64,000 nucleotides of DNA, from contig NZ_AUKJ01000017.1 of assembly GCF_000424685.1 (NCBI RefSeq), forward strand, positions 67,001-131,000. The letters are read 5' to 3'. Shown one piece after another: positions 18,534-27,698 of this stretch. Every line of letters begins with the position of its first letter. Position 1 is the first letter of the stretch. This DNA is from Methylococcus capsulatus str. Texas = ATCC 19069. GTDB taxonomy: Bacteria > Pseudomonadota > Gammaproteobacteria > Methylococcales > Methylococcaceae. Below the pieces are notes generated by a model that was given only the letters and a program-made list of their open reading frames with translations, did no database searches and was not told the origin of the DNA. A program made the position numbers and the translations under genes.

Positions 18534-19146
18534 CTTGGTCCTCCCTCGGCAGGTCGAGCCATCGACCCAACACTTCCCATGCCTCCTCGGTGCCGCTCTT
18601 CTTGAGCGAGGAAAAAAGCTGAACGCTGAAATCCGGCGAACCGTAGCCCGCAAGGCGGGTTTTCGCCATGAGCCGGGCATTCATCGCCGCGCCCCGGCTC
18701 AGTTTGTCGCTCTTGGTCAGCGCGACGTGCAGGGCGATGCTCCGGTGAGCGCACCATTCGATCATGACTTCGTCCATCTCGGTGAACGGGTGGCGGACGT
18801 CCATCAGCAGGAACACGCCGCGCAGCGACTGCCGGTAGCGCAGATACTGCTCCAGCGCCGCTTCCCAGCGCCGGTGGATTTCGCCGGGCACCTTGGCGTA
18901 GCCGTAACCGGGCAGATCGACCAGCCGCCGCCCGTCGTCGATGGAGAAGAAGTTGATCATCCGGGTTCGTCCCGGCGTCTTGCTGACCCGGGCCAGCCCG
19001 CCGACATTGGCCAGGGTGTTGATTGCACTGGACTTGCCGGCGTTGGATCGGCCCGCGAACGCGACTTCGCAGCCCTGATCCGGCGGGGCGTCCTTCAATT
19101 CGAGGATGCTGCGCAGGTAGCGTATGGATACGGGAGGGATTTTCAC
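18514..19146 (-). CDS. engB: Ribosome biogenesis GTPase EngB (YihA/YsxC)
   Basis: A 210-residue TRAFAC GTPase needed for 50S subunit assembly. The P-loop is AGRSNAGKSSAIN, the G3 motif DLPGYG and the G4 motif TKSDK. The family N-terminus lies before the P-loop. Length is normal. It faces cytochrome c4 across a 157-bp divergent region. The order engB, cytochrome c4, dsbA is shared with pseudomonads, where polA is also nearby. In this window polA lies about 33 kb away. Confidence 0.94.
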   Translation of the reverse strand: MKIPPVSIRYLRSILELKDAPPDQGCEVAFAGRSNAGKSSAINTLANVGGLARVSKTPGRTRMINFFSIDDGRRLVDLPGYGYAKVPGEIHRRWEAALEQYLRYRQSLRGVFLLMDVRHPFTEMDEVMIEWCAHRSIALHVALTKSDKLSRGAAMNARLMAKTRLAGYGSPDFSVQLFSSLKKSGTEEAWEVLGRWLDLPREDQEKTPGA

Positions 19147-19303
19147 GAGGGAGAGGACGATCGTAATCGGGCCATTCTACACTGCGGTTGCCATGATGGG
19201 GCACGGTGTTGACTTTTCGGGGCGATCCCTATTTGATGCGCCTGTTTTGTCATGAGTGCGGCCGGCCGATCATGGCCCGCCATTTTTTTGAGATAATTCG
19301 CTG

Positions 19304-19921
19304 ATGAAAACAATGACGATCAAGGCGCTGGCGTTCGGTTTCGGCGTGCTGGCGCTGGGGGCGGGATCCTGGGCGCACGCGGAGGGAAATCCCGCCGCGG
19401 GCAGGAAGAAGGCCGAGACCTGTTCGGGCTGCCACGGCGAGGACGGCAACAGCAATGCGCCGATTTTTCCCAAGCTTGCCGGTCAGCATGCCGCCTATCT
19501 GACCAAGCAGTTGCAGGAGTTCAGATCCCAGAGCCGGGGCGAATCGACCATGGCGGCCATTGCCGAGCCGCTGAGCGACGAGGACATCGCCGACCTCAGC
19601 GCCTGGTTCGCCAAGGGCACCGTGCACATCGAAGAGGAGGAGGGCGACTATTCAGCCGGCGAACGCCTCTACCGTAGCGGCGACCTGGGGAAGGGCATTC
19701 CCGCCTGTTCGGCGTGCCATGGGCCGCATGGCGAGGGCAATGGAGAAGCCGGTTTTCCCGCCGTGCGCGGCCAGTACTCGGCCTATGTCGCCAAGGCCTT
19801 GCGCGAGTTCAAGACCGGCGAGCGGCATAACGATCGGAACCAGATGATGCGCGACATCGCGGGAAAACTGAGCGATGAGGATATCGGCGCGGTTTCGGAT
19901 TTCGTTTCGGTTCTGAAATGA
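19304..19921 (+). CDS. Diheme cytochrome c4
   Basis: A 205-residue periplasmic diheme cytochrome with a signal peptide (about 1-26, ending AHA). It has two similar cytochrome c domains: CSGCH at 40-44 and CSACH at 135-139. Each is followed by a candidate Met ligand (MAAIAEPLSDEDIADL in the first, MMRDIAGKLSDEDIG in the second), reflecting an internal duplication. Cytochrome c4 proteins carry electrons to terminal oxidases or other acceptors. It is followed by dsbA, whose coding sequence begins 89 bp downstream. Confidence 0.93.
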   Translation: MKTMTIKALAFGFGVLALGAGSWAHAEGNPAAGRKKAETCSGCHGEDGNSNAPIFPKLAGQHAAYLTKQLQEFRSQSRGESTMAAIAEPLSDEDIADLSAWFAKGTVHIEEEEGDYSAGERLYRSGDLGKGIPACSACHGPHGEGNGEAGFPAVRGQYSAYVAKALREFKTGERHNDRNQMMRDIAGKLSDEDIGAVSDFVSVLK

Positions 19922-20010
19922 CAGCGAAGGTCGGCATCGCCGGGCCTTTTCGGGCTTTTTCGATCGTATGGGCTTCGGGCCGCGGGGCGGCCCGATTCAG
20001 AGGAGGATTC

Positions 20011-20679
20011 GTGAATACAGGCATCCACATGTTGCGCACCGGTCTGGGAGTGGCGTTTCTGGCGCTGTTTTCCTCACTGCTGTCCGCGGCTCCCGCGCCC
20101 GCGGAAACCCAAGAGTACACCGCGGGCAAGGACTACGAGGTGATCAATCCGCCGCAGCCGACCACGGATCCTTCCAAGGTCGAAGTCCTCGAATTCTTCT
20201 GGTACGGTTGTCCGCATTGCTATCACTTCGAGCCGGACTTGAACGCCTGGCTGAAGACCAAGCCGGACAACGTGGTATTCATCCGCCAGCCGGCGGTTTT
20301 CAACGAGCGCTGGGCGGCGCACGCCAAGATGTTCTACACGGCGGAAGCATTGGGCGTCCTGGACAAGCTGCATCCGCAGTTCTATGAGGCCATTCAGGTC
20401 AAGAAACTGGCGCTGGCCAGCGAAGACGAGCAGGCCAAATTCTTTACCGAACACGGCGTCACCAAGGATGCATTCCAGAAGGCCTACAAGTCGTTCGCAG
20501 TGGACGCCAAGATGCGCCAGGCCGAGGGCATGGGGGCGCGTTACGGCATCAGCGGCACGCCGACGCTGGTGGTGAACGGCAAGTACCGCGTGTCCGGTTC
20601 GCTTGCCAAGTCCTACCCCAATATGATCGCCATCACCAACTACCTGATCGCCAAAGAAAGCGGCAAGCCGGCGAAATAA
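20011..20679 (+). CDS. dsbA: Thiol:disulfide interchange protein DsbA
   Basis: A 222-residue periplasmic oxidase that introduces disulfide bonds. A signal peptide (about 1-32, ending APAE) precedes a thioredoxin fold with active site CPHC at 67-70 in FFWYGCPHCYHFEP, and the cis-proline loop SGTPTLVV lies near the end. The GTG start is chosen because a perfect AGGAGG lies four bases upstream. An ATG at 20029 would shorten the signal. Located after cytochrome c4, it probably helps maturation of secreted proteins, including cysteine-containing cytochromes, but that link is inference. Confidence 0.93.
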   Translation: MNTGIHMLRTGLGVAFLALFSSLLSAAPAPAETQEYTAGKDYEVINPPQPTTDPSKVEVLEFFWYGCPHCYHFEPDLNAWLKTKPDNVVFIRQPAVFNERWAAHAKMFYTAEALGVLDKLHPQFYEAIQVKKLALASEDEQAKFFTEHGVTKDAFQKAYKSFAVDAKMRQAEGMGARYGISGTPTLVVNGKYRVSGSLAKSYPNMIAITNYLIAKESGKPAK

Positions 20680-20684
20680 GGGGG

Positions 20685-21539
20685 ATGTCCATGGGGGGGG
20701 CTCTGGCAGTCCGGGAACGTGTCGGGGAGGCGCTTCCCAGACCGGCGAACGCGGATACGGCGCCGGTCGTGCTCCGTCTGGCCAGCTTCAATATCCAGAC
20801 CGGAATTTCCACTTCCAGCTACCGCGATTACATCACGGGAGGCTGGAGGCACGTGTGGCCATCGACCAAGCGCCTCCCTAACCTGAACCGCATCGCCCAG
20901 CTTCTCGAGCCGTTCGACATCGCCGGCCTGCAGGAGGTGGACGGGGGCGGAATGCGCAGCCACAACATCGTCCAGACCCAGTACCTGGCCGAGCATGCGG
21001 GTTTCGCCTACTGGCACAATCAGGTCAACCGCCGGATCGGCCGGCTGGCGCTGCACAGCAACGGCCTGCTCAGCCGGATCCGTCCCGACTTCGTTCACGA
21101 CTACCCGCTGCCGGGTATGCCGGGGCGCGGTGCCCTGCTGGCCCGTTTCGGCCGTGATCCCCGCAATGCACTCTACGTCTGCGTGGCGCATCTGGCCTTG
21201 AGCCGCCGGGCGCGCCTCAAACAGTTGCGCTTCATCAGCGATCTCATCGGCCATCTGCCTTACGTGGTGATGATGGGTGACCTCAACTGCGAGCCGAATA
21301 CCCCGGAACTCGACCTGCTGCTGGATGCGACCCACCTGAACGACCCGGTCTGCCGTCTGAAGACTTTTCCGAGCTGGCGGCCGCACAAGATGCTCGACCA
21401 CATCCTGGTGACGCCCTCGCTGCGCGTCAACCGGCTGGAAGTGATCGACTTCGCCTGCTCCGACCATCTGCCGGTATCGATGGAAGTGGTACTGCCTGAC
21501 GCGTTGGCCCACATCGGCGAGGCGAGGCAGGCGGCCTGA
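20685..21539 (+). CDS. Endonuclease/exonuclease/phosphatase family hydrolase
   Basis: A 284-residue EEP-fold metal-dependent hydrolase. Key residues are visible: Asn in LASFNIQTG, Glu in GLQEVDGGG, His in VCVAHLALS, the pair in MGDLNCEP and the terminal SDHLPV. This superfamily cleaves nucleic acid, phospholipid or inositol phosphates, and the substrate cannot be assigned. It starts 5 bp after dsbA, so it is co-transcribed. A run of eight G residues follows the third codon (20693-20700), so small length changes there would shift the frame. It ends 7 bp from the convergent Lon-like gene. Confidence 0.82.
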   Translation: MSMGGALAVRERVGEALPRPANADTAPVVLRLASFNIQTGISTSSYRDYITGGWRHVWPSTKRLPNLNRIAQLLEPFDIAGLQEVDGGGMRSHNIVQTQYLAEHAGFAYWHNQVNRRIGRLALHSNGLLSRIRPDFVHDYPLPGMPGRGALLARFGRDPRNALYVCVAHLALSRRARLKQLRFISDLIGHLPYVVMMGDLNCEPNTPELDLLLDATHLNDPVCRLKTFPSWRPHKMLDHILVTPSLRVNRLEVIDFACSDHLPVSMEVVLPDALAHIGEARQAA

Positions 21540-21546
21540 CGATGTT

Positions 21547-23901
21547 TCAGGTTTTCTTTTCCGAACAGTCGGCAAAGGCTTTGAGGCGGGAAACCGCCAG
21601 CCGGTTCACGGTGCGCGCCGCCTTGCCGGTCATCAGTTCGAGGGCTTCGTCCACGGTGTGAACCGCGTACACCGCGAACTTTCCTTCGCTCACGGCGTCG
21701 GCCACCTCGGCCTTGAGCATCAGATTACGGACGTTGGCGGTCGGAATGATGACGCCCTGGTCGCCGGTGAAGCCGCGCGCCCGGCAAAGCCGGAAAAAGC
21801 CCTCGATCTTCTCGTTGACGCCGCCCACCGCCTGCACTTCGCCGTGCTGATTCATCGAGCCGGTGACCGCCAGGGTCTGCCGGATCGGGATGCCCGTCAG
21901 CGCCGACACCAGGGCGCAGAACTCACCCAATGATGCGCTGTCGCCGTCGATGTAGCCGTAAGACTGTTCGATGGCGAGATGAGCCGAGAGCGCGAGCGGG
22001 AAGTCGTGCGCATAGCGGAAGGCGAGACAGCCGGAGAGGATCAGTACGCCCTTGGAATGGATGGCCTGGCCCAGCTCGGCCTCGCGTTCGATGTCCACCA
22101 CGCCGCGTTCGCCGGGGGAGACCGTGGCGGTGATGCGGGCCGGCGTGGCGAAGCAGGTTTCGCCCGCTTCCAGTACGGTCAGCCCGTTGACGCAGCCGAC
22201 CTTCTCGCCCTCTGTCGCGATGAGCAGGACGCCTTCCATCACGTCATCGAGCAGTTCCTGGTTCAGCCGGTCCAGACGCCGTTCACGCGCCGCCAGAGCG
22301 CGACGCACATGTTCGGCCCGGACGGTGACGGCGGCTTCCCGGCGCCGCTCCAGATCGGCTTCGGCCAGGACTTCGCAGACGTCACCCATCCGCGCCGACA
22401 GCCGGTTCTGGTGCTCGGCCAGACGGGCGCCGTATTCCAGCAAAGCGGCGATGCCGCAGGCGGAAACGTCCGCGTGACCAGCTTGCGCCGCCTGGCTCTT
22501 GATGAGACGAGCGAAGGCCAGCATCGACGCCGGGGTGAGGGGAAAGTGATCGTCGAAGTCCACGGGGAGCCGGAACAGCTCCTTGAAATCGGGATCGGCC
22601 GTTTCCAGCAGGTAATACAAATCCCGCGTACCCACCAGGGCCAGTTTGACTTCGAGCGGAATCGGGGCTGGCAGTAGGGTCTGCGCCCGCGTCCCGCCGG
22701 CCGCATCGGCCGGGCGCGGTTCGATGCGGAGCTGGCCACTCTTGAACGCCCGCTTGAGTGCCGGCCAGGCTTCCGCGTCTCCGACCAGTTGTTCGGCTTC
22801 CACGATCAGACAGCCACCGTTGGCCTGATGCAGGAGGCCGGGAAAAATCAGCCGTGCGTGGGCGTGTGAGGCGTCCTGCTCGCCAGGCGGTTCGATCCGG
22901 CCGAACAGGTTGGGATAGCTCGGGTTGGGCGCGAACAGCACCGGCGTTCCGCCCTCCGGGTCGTGGCTGACGAGGACGCAAGGGGCATAGCGGTCCAGCA
23001 ACCGGTTGCGGCGGATCGCCTCCTCACGCGGATCCTGGCCGCGGTCGTCGAGCAGGTATTCCGTCACGGTGCGGTCCAGGTGCTCGCCCAGGACGGAGAT
23101 ATGGGCGAGGAGGGCCGCGCAGCCGGCGTAGGGCGCGCTCAGGCGCGCCAGCAAGGGCGCCGCCGCCTGCTCGATGGTCTCCCGGTTCAACGCCCGCAGG
23201 GATTCAGAGGCCTCCCGTTTCCACTGGGGGAGTTCCAGCAGTGCTTCGTGCAGGTCGTCCTCGAGTTCCCGTACCTGGGCGTGGAACTGCGCCTTCTTTG
23301 CTTCCGGGAGGGCGGCGAAAGCCGCTTCGTCGAGCGGTGCGCCGTCTCCCCTCGGCGCGAAGGAAATGTCGTCGCCGTCGCGGAACAGCAGGATGCCCCG
23401 TTGCTCCGCCTTCCTGCCTACCGCTTCCACGGCTTCATCGAAGCGTCGGGAAAACTCCCGGTCGATCGCCGTGCGGCGGCGCTGGTAGGCCGGGTTGTCG
23501 AATGCTGCCGGAAAGGTTGCCAGCAGACTGTCGACGAAGGTCTCGACGTCGGCGGCGAAGCGGCGAGCCATGCCGGCGGGAAGGGAAATGGCGACCGGTT
23601 CCCGCGGATTGTCGAACCGGTTGAGGTACAGCCAGTCATTGGGGGCGGGCTGTCCGGCAGCCCGGCGTTCCAGCAGCCGTTTCACCAGCGACAGGCGGCC
23701 GGTGCCTGGATCGCCCATGACATAGAGATTGTAGCCGGGGCGGCGCATGGCCAGGCCGACGTCGATGGCCTCCTGCGCCCGTTGCTGGCCCAGGATGTGG
23801 TCGAGCGGCTCCAGTTCGGCGGTCGAGTCGAAGGGAAGGTCGTCCGGCGAAATGACGGTATTCAGGGCGGCGGCAGGCAGCGCGGCTGGGGGGCGGGACA
23901 T
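21547..23901 (-). CDS. Lon-related ATP-dependent protease (COG1067-type AAA+)
   Basis: A 784-residue AAA+ protein with a C-terminal Lon peptidase domain. The N-terminal region has LDHILGQQRAQEAIDVGLAM and the P-loop GDPGTGRLSL, with Arg in place of the usual Lys. A long helical insertion (about 130-290) separates it from LIVEAEQL, the likely Walker B. The protease domain carries TGSMNQHGEVQAVGGV with catalytic Ser and NEKIEGFF with catalytic Lys. It belongs with the Lon-like proteins of unknown substrate (E. coli YcbZ/LonH group), not with classical Lon. The start at 23901 fits the family start. It is convergent with the EEP gene. Confidence 0.85.
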   Translation of the reverse strand: MSRPPAALPAAALNTVISPDDLPFDSTAELEPLDHILGQQRAQEAIDVGLAMRRPGYNLYVMGDPGTGRLSLVKRLLERRAAGQPAPNDWLYLNRFDNPREPVAISLPAGMARRFAADVETFVDSLLATFPAAFDNPAYQRRRTAIDREFSRRFDEAVEAVGRKAEQRGILLFRDGDDISFAPRGDGAPLDEAAFAALPEAKKAQFHAQVRELEDDLHEALLELPQWKREASESLRALNRETIEQAAAPLLARLSAPYAGCAALLAHISVLGEHLDRTVTEYLLDDRGQDPREEAIRRNRLLDRYAPCVLVSHDPEGGTPVLFAPNPSYPNLFGRIEPPGEQDASHAHARLIFPGLLHQANGGCLIVEAEQLVGDAEAWPALKRAFKSGQLRIEPRPADAAGGTRAQTLLPAPIPLEVKLALVGTRDLYYLLETADPDFKELFRLPVDFDDHFPLTPASMLAFARLIKSQAAQAGHADVSACGIAALLEYGARLAEHQNRLSARMGDVCEVLAEADLERRREAAVTVRAEHVRRALAARERRLDRLNQELLDDVMEGVLLIATEGEKVGCVNGLTVLEAGETCFATPARITATVSPGERGVVDIEREAELGQAIHSKGVLILSGCLAFRYAHDFPLALSAHLAIEQSYGYIDGDSASLGEFCALVSALTGIPIRQTLAVTGSMNQHGEVQAVGGVNEKIEGFFRLCRARGFTGDQGVIIPTANVRNLMLKAEVADAVSEGKFAVYAVHTVDEALELMTGKAARTVNRLAVSRLKAFADCSEKKT

Positions 23902-23932
23902 GGCGGTCGGCGGAAGAAGCGGGCCGGGGAAA

Positions 23933-24340
23933 TCAGCGGTGGATGGCCAGGGGCACGACTTCCGCACTCCGCCGTCCCCGGTCGTCCCGATCTTTCAGGT
24001 GGGCCAGCGCGCGCTGGAATTCACTCTGCAGGCGCGGGAGTACTTGGAGCGACTCGGCCGTGTAGTACACCACCTCGAAGGGCACCGGAGCGTCCAGGCT
24101 GCTCCGACGGCCGGGACGGAACGCTTGCCAGGCCATCTGGATGTGGCGGGGACCGGCGCCGTCGACGAACACGATCTCGAGGTCGTCGGCCACCGCCAGA
24201 TAGAGCATGTTGCGAATGGGGACGAACAGTGGGTCGGGGCGCCGGCGGCCGAGCAGTACCCGGCTGAGGTTGTAGGTTGCGGCGCCGAGCAGGCGTGTCT
24301 CGCGTCGGAGTTCGCGCGAACGATGGAAGGTTTCCTGCAT
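23933..24340 (-). CDS. Conserved-looking protein of unknown function
   Basis: A 135-residue soluble protein that I do not recognise. It starts [19 protein letters not shown] and has an arginine-rich helical N-terminus. A mixed alpha/beta middle part follows ([28 protein letters not shown]), ending in a basic helix ([16 protein letters not shown]). There is no signal peptide and no membrane segment. Position and codon choice look like a real gene, 31 bp upstream of the Lon-related gene and divergent from gap. The start at 24340 is the ATG closest to the predicted domain; a longer upstream frame is open but runs through the gap leader. Confidence 0.55.
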   Translation of the reverse strand: MQETFHRSRELRRETRLLGAATYNLSRVLLGRRRPDPLFVPIRNMLYLAVADDLEIVFVDGAGPRHIQMAWQAFRPGRRSSLDAPVPFEVVYYTAESLQVLPRLQSEFQRALAHLKDRDDRGRRSAEVVPLAIHR

Positions 24341-24426
24341 GTGGATGGCGTCGCTTGCTGGTTCCCGGTTTAAGCTATCAGCCTTGGTGCGCGAAGGGCA
24401 AGAACTGGACGCTCGGCGCGGCGCTT

Positions 24427-24435
24427 TGCTATATT
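24427..24435 (+). promoter_or_regulatory. Possible extended -10 promoter of gap
   Basis: TGCTATATT fits an extended -10 element (TGnTATAAT-like) about 190 bp upstream of gap, in an otherwise GC-rich leader. No good -35 is seen at the right distance, as expected for an extended -10 type. The assignment is tentative. Confidence 0.3.
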
Positions 24436-24463
24436 GGCCGCGCTTTGTATTGACAGATTCCCC

Positions 24464-24482
24464 GGAGAATGCCCGATTCTCC
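24464..24482 (+). promoter_or_regulatory. Hairpin in the gap leader
   Basis: GGAGAAT and ATTCTCC form a perfect 7-bp stem with the 5-nt loop GCCCG, about 140 bp before the gap start. It would sit in the 5' untranslated region if transcription begins just upstream. No riboswitch family was recognised. Confidence 0.35.
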
Positions 24483-24620
24483 CTCGCCGAAGGCCCGCAG
24501 GCGTCCGGCCGGGACGGCCTCGACTGCTCTCCCCACCCCACTCCGCCGGTCGCCAAGGGTGCGAGGGCTCTCGCGCATGACCCCATCCTCACTTTATTTC
24601 AGCATTTCTGGAGCAGGGCA

Positions 24621-25631
24621 ATGACGATTAAGATTGCAATCAATGGATATGGGCGCATCGGCCGCAACATCCTGCGGGCGATTTACGAAACCGGGCGCAA
24701 GGATGTGGAGATCGTCGCCATCAATGACCTGGGGGATGCCCAGATCAACGCCCATCTCACCCGCCATGACACCGTGCACGGGCCGTTCCGGGGGACCGTG
24801 GAGGTCGGCGAGGGCGAAATCATCGTCAACGGCGACCGCATCAGGGTTTTTTCCGAGAAGGATCCTTCCAAGCTGCCCTGGGGGGCTTTGGGCGTGGACG
24901 TCGTGCATGAGTGCACCGGGGTGTTCCGCACCAAGGCCAAATGCCAGCCGCATCTCGATGCCGGCGCCAAGAAGGTGATCATTTCGGCTCCGGCCGACAA
25001 GAACGAGTGCGACGCGACCATCGTCTACGGGGTCAATGAGCATACGCTGAAAGCCGCCCACACCGTCATCTCGAATGCATCCTGCACCACCAACTGCCTG
25101 GCGCCGCTGGTCAAGCCACTGCTGGGAAAAATCGGGATCGTGTCCGGCCTCATGACCACCGTGCATTCCTACACCAACGACCAGGTGCTCACCGACGTTT
25201 ATCACAAGGATCTGTACCGGGCACGGGCGGCGGCGCTGAACATGATCCCGACCAAGACCGGCGCGGCGCAGGCCGTGGGGCTGGTGCTGCCGGAGCTGGA
25301 CGGCAAACTGTCCGGTTTCGCCATCCGGGTGCCGACCGCCAATGTATCGGTCGTGGACCTGACCTTCATCGCGGCCCGGGAAACCGACAAGGACGAGATC
25401 AACGCCATCCTCAAGGCCGCTTCCGAAAGCGAGCTGAAGGGTATCCTCGGCTACAACGACCAGCCGCTGGTCTCGAGCGATTTCAATCATACGACGACTT
25501 CCTCCAATTTCGACTCGACCCAGACCAAGGTGGTCGGCAACCTGGTGAAGGTGCTGAGCTGGTACGACAACGAGTGGGGTTTCAGCAACCGCATGCTGGA
25601 CACCACGGTCGCCCTGATGAACGCCCGATGA
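24621..25631 (+). CDS. gap: Type I glyceraldehyde-3-phosphate dehydrogenase
   Basis: A 336-residue GAPDH that oxidises glyceraldehyde 3-phosphate with NAD. The Rossmann motif [14 protein letters not shown], the NAD-type NDL at 35-37 and the catalytic Cys155 in SNASCTTNC are present, as is the C-terminal [12 protein letters not shown]. The ATG at 24621 is preceded by GGAG. Its stop overlaps the ATG of pyruvate kinase (ATGA), so the two glycolytic genes are coupled. A long leader with a hairpin lies upstream. Confidence 0.96.
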   Translation: MTIKIAINGYGRIGRNILRAIYETGRKDVEIVAINDLGDAQINAHLTRHDTVHGPFRGTVEVGEGEIIVNGDRIRVFSEKDPSKLPWGALGVDVVHECTGVFRTKAKCQPHLDAGAKKVIISAPADKNECDATIVYGVNEHTLKAAHTVISNASCTTNCLAPLVKPLLGKIGIVSGLMTTVHSYTNDQVLTDVYHKDLYRARAAALNMIPTKTGAAQAVGLVLPELDGKLSGFAIRVPTANVSVVDLTFIAARETDKDEINAILKAASESELKGILGYNDQPLVSSDFNHTTTSSNFDSTQTKVVGNLVKVLSWYDNEWGFSNRMLDTTVALMNAR

Positions 25632-27094
25632 CGAGGGGAATTCGCCGTACCAAGATCATCGCCACGCTGGGGCCGGCTTCCGAGTCTCCGGAGATGCTCG
25701 AGAGAATCCTGAAAGCCGGGGCCGACGTGGTCCGGCTGAATTTCTCCCATGGTACGGCGGAGGAACACCGCATCCGCGCCGAGCGGGTGCGGGAAATCAG
25801 CCGGCGCATGCAGCGTTATGTGGCCATCCTGGCCGATCTGCAGGGACCCAAGATCCGCATCGCCCGCTTCAAGGGTGACCGCCAGGTCGTGCTGGAGGAA
25901 GGCCAGCCTTTCGACCTGGACACCGCCTTTCCGCCGGATCAGGGCGATGAAACCCAGGTCGGCTGCGCCTATGAGGCGCTTCCGACGGACGTCGAAGCGG
26001 GCGACACCTTGCTGCTCAACGATGGTCTGATCGAGCTCAAGGTCAAATCGGTCGAAGGAACCCGCGTCAGATGCGTCGTCACCGTCGGCGGCGTGCTGTC
26101 CAACCACAAAGGCATCAACAAGCTCGGCGGCGGTCTCTCGGCGCCGGCCCTGACCGAAAAGGACAAGGCGGATCTGAAGACTGCCGTGGAGATCGGGGCC
26201 GACTATCTGGCGATTTCCTTTCCGCGTTCGAAGGAAGACATGCTGGAAGCCCGCGAACTGTTGCACCGGGCCGGCAGCCACATGGGGCTGGTGGCCAAGG
26301 TCGAGCGTGCGGAAGCCATCAAGGACGGTGTGATCGAAGGGATCATCGACGCTTCCGACGCCATCATGGTGGCGCGCGGCGACCTGGGCGTGGAGATCGG
26401 CGACGCCCGTCTGCCGCATGAGCAGAAGAGGCTGATCCGCTTGGCACGCAGCCGCAACAAGGTCGTCATCACGGCCACCCAGATGATGGAGTCGATGATC
26501 GAGAATCCTTTGCCGACGCGGGCCGAGGTTTCGGACGTGGCCAACGCCGTGATCGACGGCACCGATGCCGTGATGCTGTCCGCCGAAACCGCCACGGGGA
26601 AGTTTCCGGACCGTACCGTGGCGGCGATGGTGCGGGTTTGCAAGGAAGCGGAAAAATACCCGCGGACGCGCCAATCGAGCCACCGCATGGACGAGAAATT
26701 CCACCGCATCGACGAGGCCATCGCCATGTCGGCGATGTATATCGCCAACCACCTGCCGGTCCGGGCCATCGGTGCCCTGACGGAATCGGGGTCGACGCCC
26801 CTGTGGATGTCGCGCATCAGTTCCGGCATCCCGATCTTCGCCCTCACGCCGCATGAGGCGGTGTGTCGGCGGGTGACGCTGTTCCGGGGGGTGTATCCGA
26901 TTTTTTTCAACGAGCGCGCCATCTCGGATCACCACGTGCTGAACCGGGCGATCGCCGAAGAATTCCTCAAACGCAATCTGGTGAAGATGGACGATCTGGT
27001 CATCATGACCAAAGGTGATTTGACCGGCCGCACCGGTGGCACCAACGCCTTGAAGATATCGCGCATCAGCGACGTCATCGCCGCCGCGCCTTGA
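25628..27094 (+). CDS. pyk: Pyruvate kinase
   Basis: A 488-residue pyruvate kinase making pyruvate and ATP from phosphoenolpyruvate. The N-terminal [13 protein letters not shown] and VVRLNFSHG, the metal-binding [43 protein letters not shown] and the C-terminal allosteric domain are all present. It begins inside the gap stop codon, forming a two-gene operon, and ends 13 bp from the convergent HNH gene. Confidence 0.95.
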   Translation: MTRGIRRTKIIATLGPASESPEMLERILKAGADVVRLNFSHGTAEEHRIRAERVREISRRMQRYVAILADLQGPKIRIARFKGDRQVVLEEGQPFDLDTAFPPDQGDETQVGCAYEALPTDVEAGDTLLLNDGLIELKVKSVEGTRVRCVVTVGGVLSNHKGINKLGGGLSAPALTEKDKADLKTAVEIGADYLAISFPRSKEDMLEARELLHRAGSHMGLVAKVERAEAIKDGVIEGIIDASDAIMVARGDLGVEIGDARLPHEQKRLIRLARSRNKVVITATQMMESMIENPLPTRAEVSDVANAVIDGTDAVMLSAETATGKFPDRTVAAMVRVCKEAEKYPRTRQSSHRMDEKFHRIDEAIAMSAMYIANHLPVRAIGALTESGSTPLWMSRISSGIPIFALTPHEAVCRRVTLFRGVYPIFFNERAISDHHVLNRAIAEEFLKRNLVKMDDLVIMTKGDLTGRTGGTNALKISRISDVIAAAP

Positions 27095-27107
27095 GTCTTG
27101 GGCGGTT

Positions 27108-27698
27108 TCAGCTCAGCCGTTGGTGCAGCGGGCTCTTGCGGGGGAAATGCGCCTTGAGGAACTCCATCTGGTCGGCGAGTACCCGGCGGCCCTGCAGGTA
27201 GATGTATTCGGCATGGGTCGGCGTGAAGGGGATGGCGAGCAGCTGCATCTTCGCCTCCTCCGGCGTCCTCCCCGCTTTGTGGTTGTTGCAGCGTTTGCAG
27301 GCGGTCACCACGTTGTTCCAGGTGTCCGAACCGCCGCGACTGGTGGGCTGGATGTGGTCGCGGGACAGCTCGCTGTGGCGGAACAGATTGCCGCAATAGA
27401 GACAGATGTGGCCGTCGCGCCGGAACAGGGCGGCATTGTTGAGCGGCGGCACGTAGCCCATGTCGACCTTGTAGCCGCTGTTGGCATGGCCGAAGGTCGC
27501 CACGATCGAATTCACCTCGATGCGGCTGCGCTGCCCCGTCTTGGCGTTGATGCCACCGCGCAGCCGGAACAGGATGCTGCCGCAGCCGTAGGCGACCTGT
27601 TCCAGATAGTAGAGCTTGGCGGCTTCCTGGTAGCCTATCCATTCGAGAGGCATTCCCGAGGCGTCCGTGCGCAGTACCTGAAGGTGGCGGTGGTGCAT
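27108..27698 (-). CDS. HNH endonuclease family protein
   Basis: A 196-residue protein with a C-terminal HNH nuclease domain: a CLYCG zinc knuckle, LSRDHIQPTSRGG, then NNVVTACKRCNNHKAGRTPEEA. The N-terminal 90 residues contain IGYQEAAKLYYLEQVAYGCG and are typical of stand-alone chromosomal HNH proteins of unknown target. There is no phage or restriction gene nearby, so a house-keeping or DNA-repair-like role is as likely as defence. The start at 27698 is the first ATG. It is divergent from priA with a DnaA-box region between. Confidence 0.8.
   Translation of the reverse strand: MHHRHLQVLRTDASGMPLEWIGYQEAAKLYYLEQVAYGCGSILFRLRGGINAKTGQRSRIEVNSIVATFGHANSGYKVDMGYVPPLNNAALFRRDGHICLYCGNLFRHSELSRDHIQPTSRGGSDTWNNVVTACKRCNNHKAGRTPEEAKMQLLAIPFTPTHAEYIYLQGRRVLADQMEFLKAHFPRKSPLHQRLS

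Noticed and set aside
27108-27698. HNH gene as part of a restriction or defence system
   Set aside because: No methyltransferase, helicase or other defence gene is adjacent; neighbours are pyk and priA.
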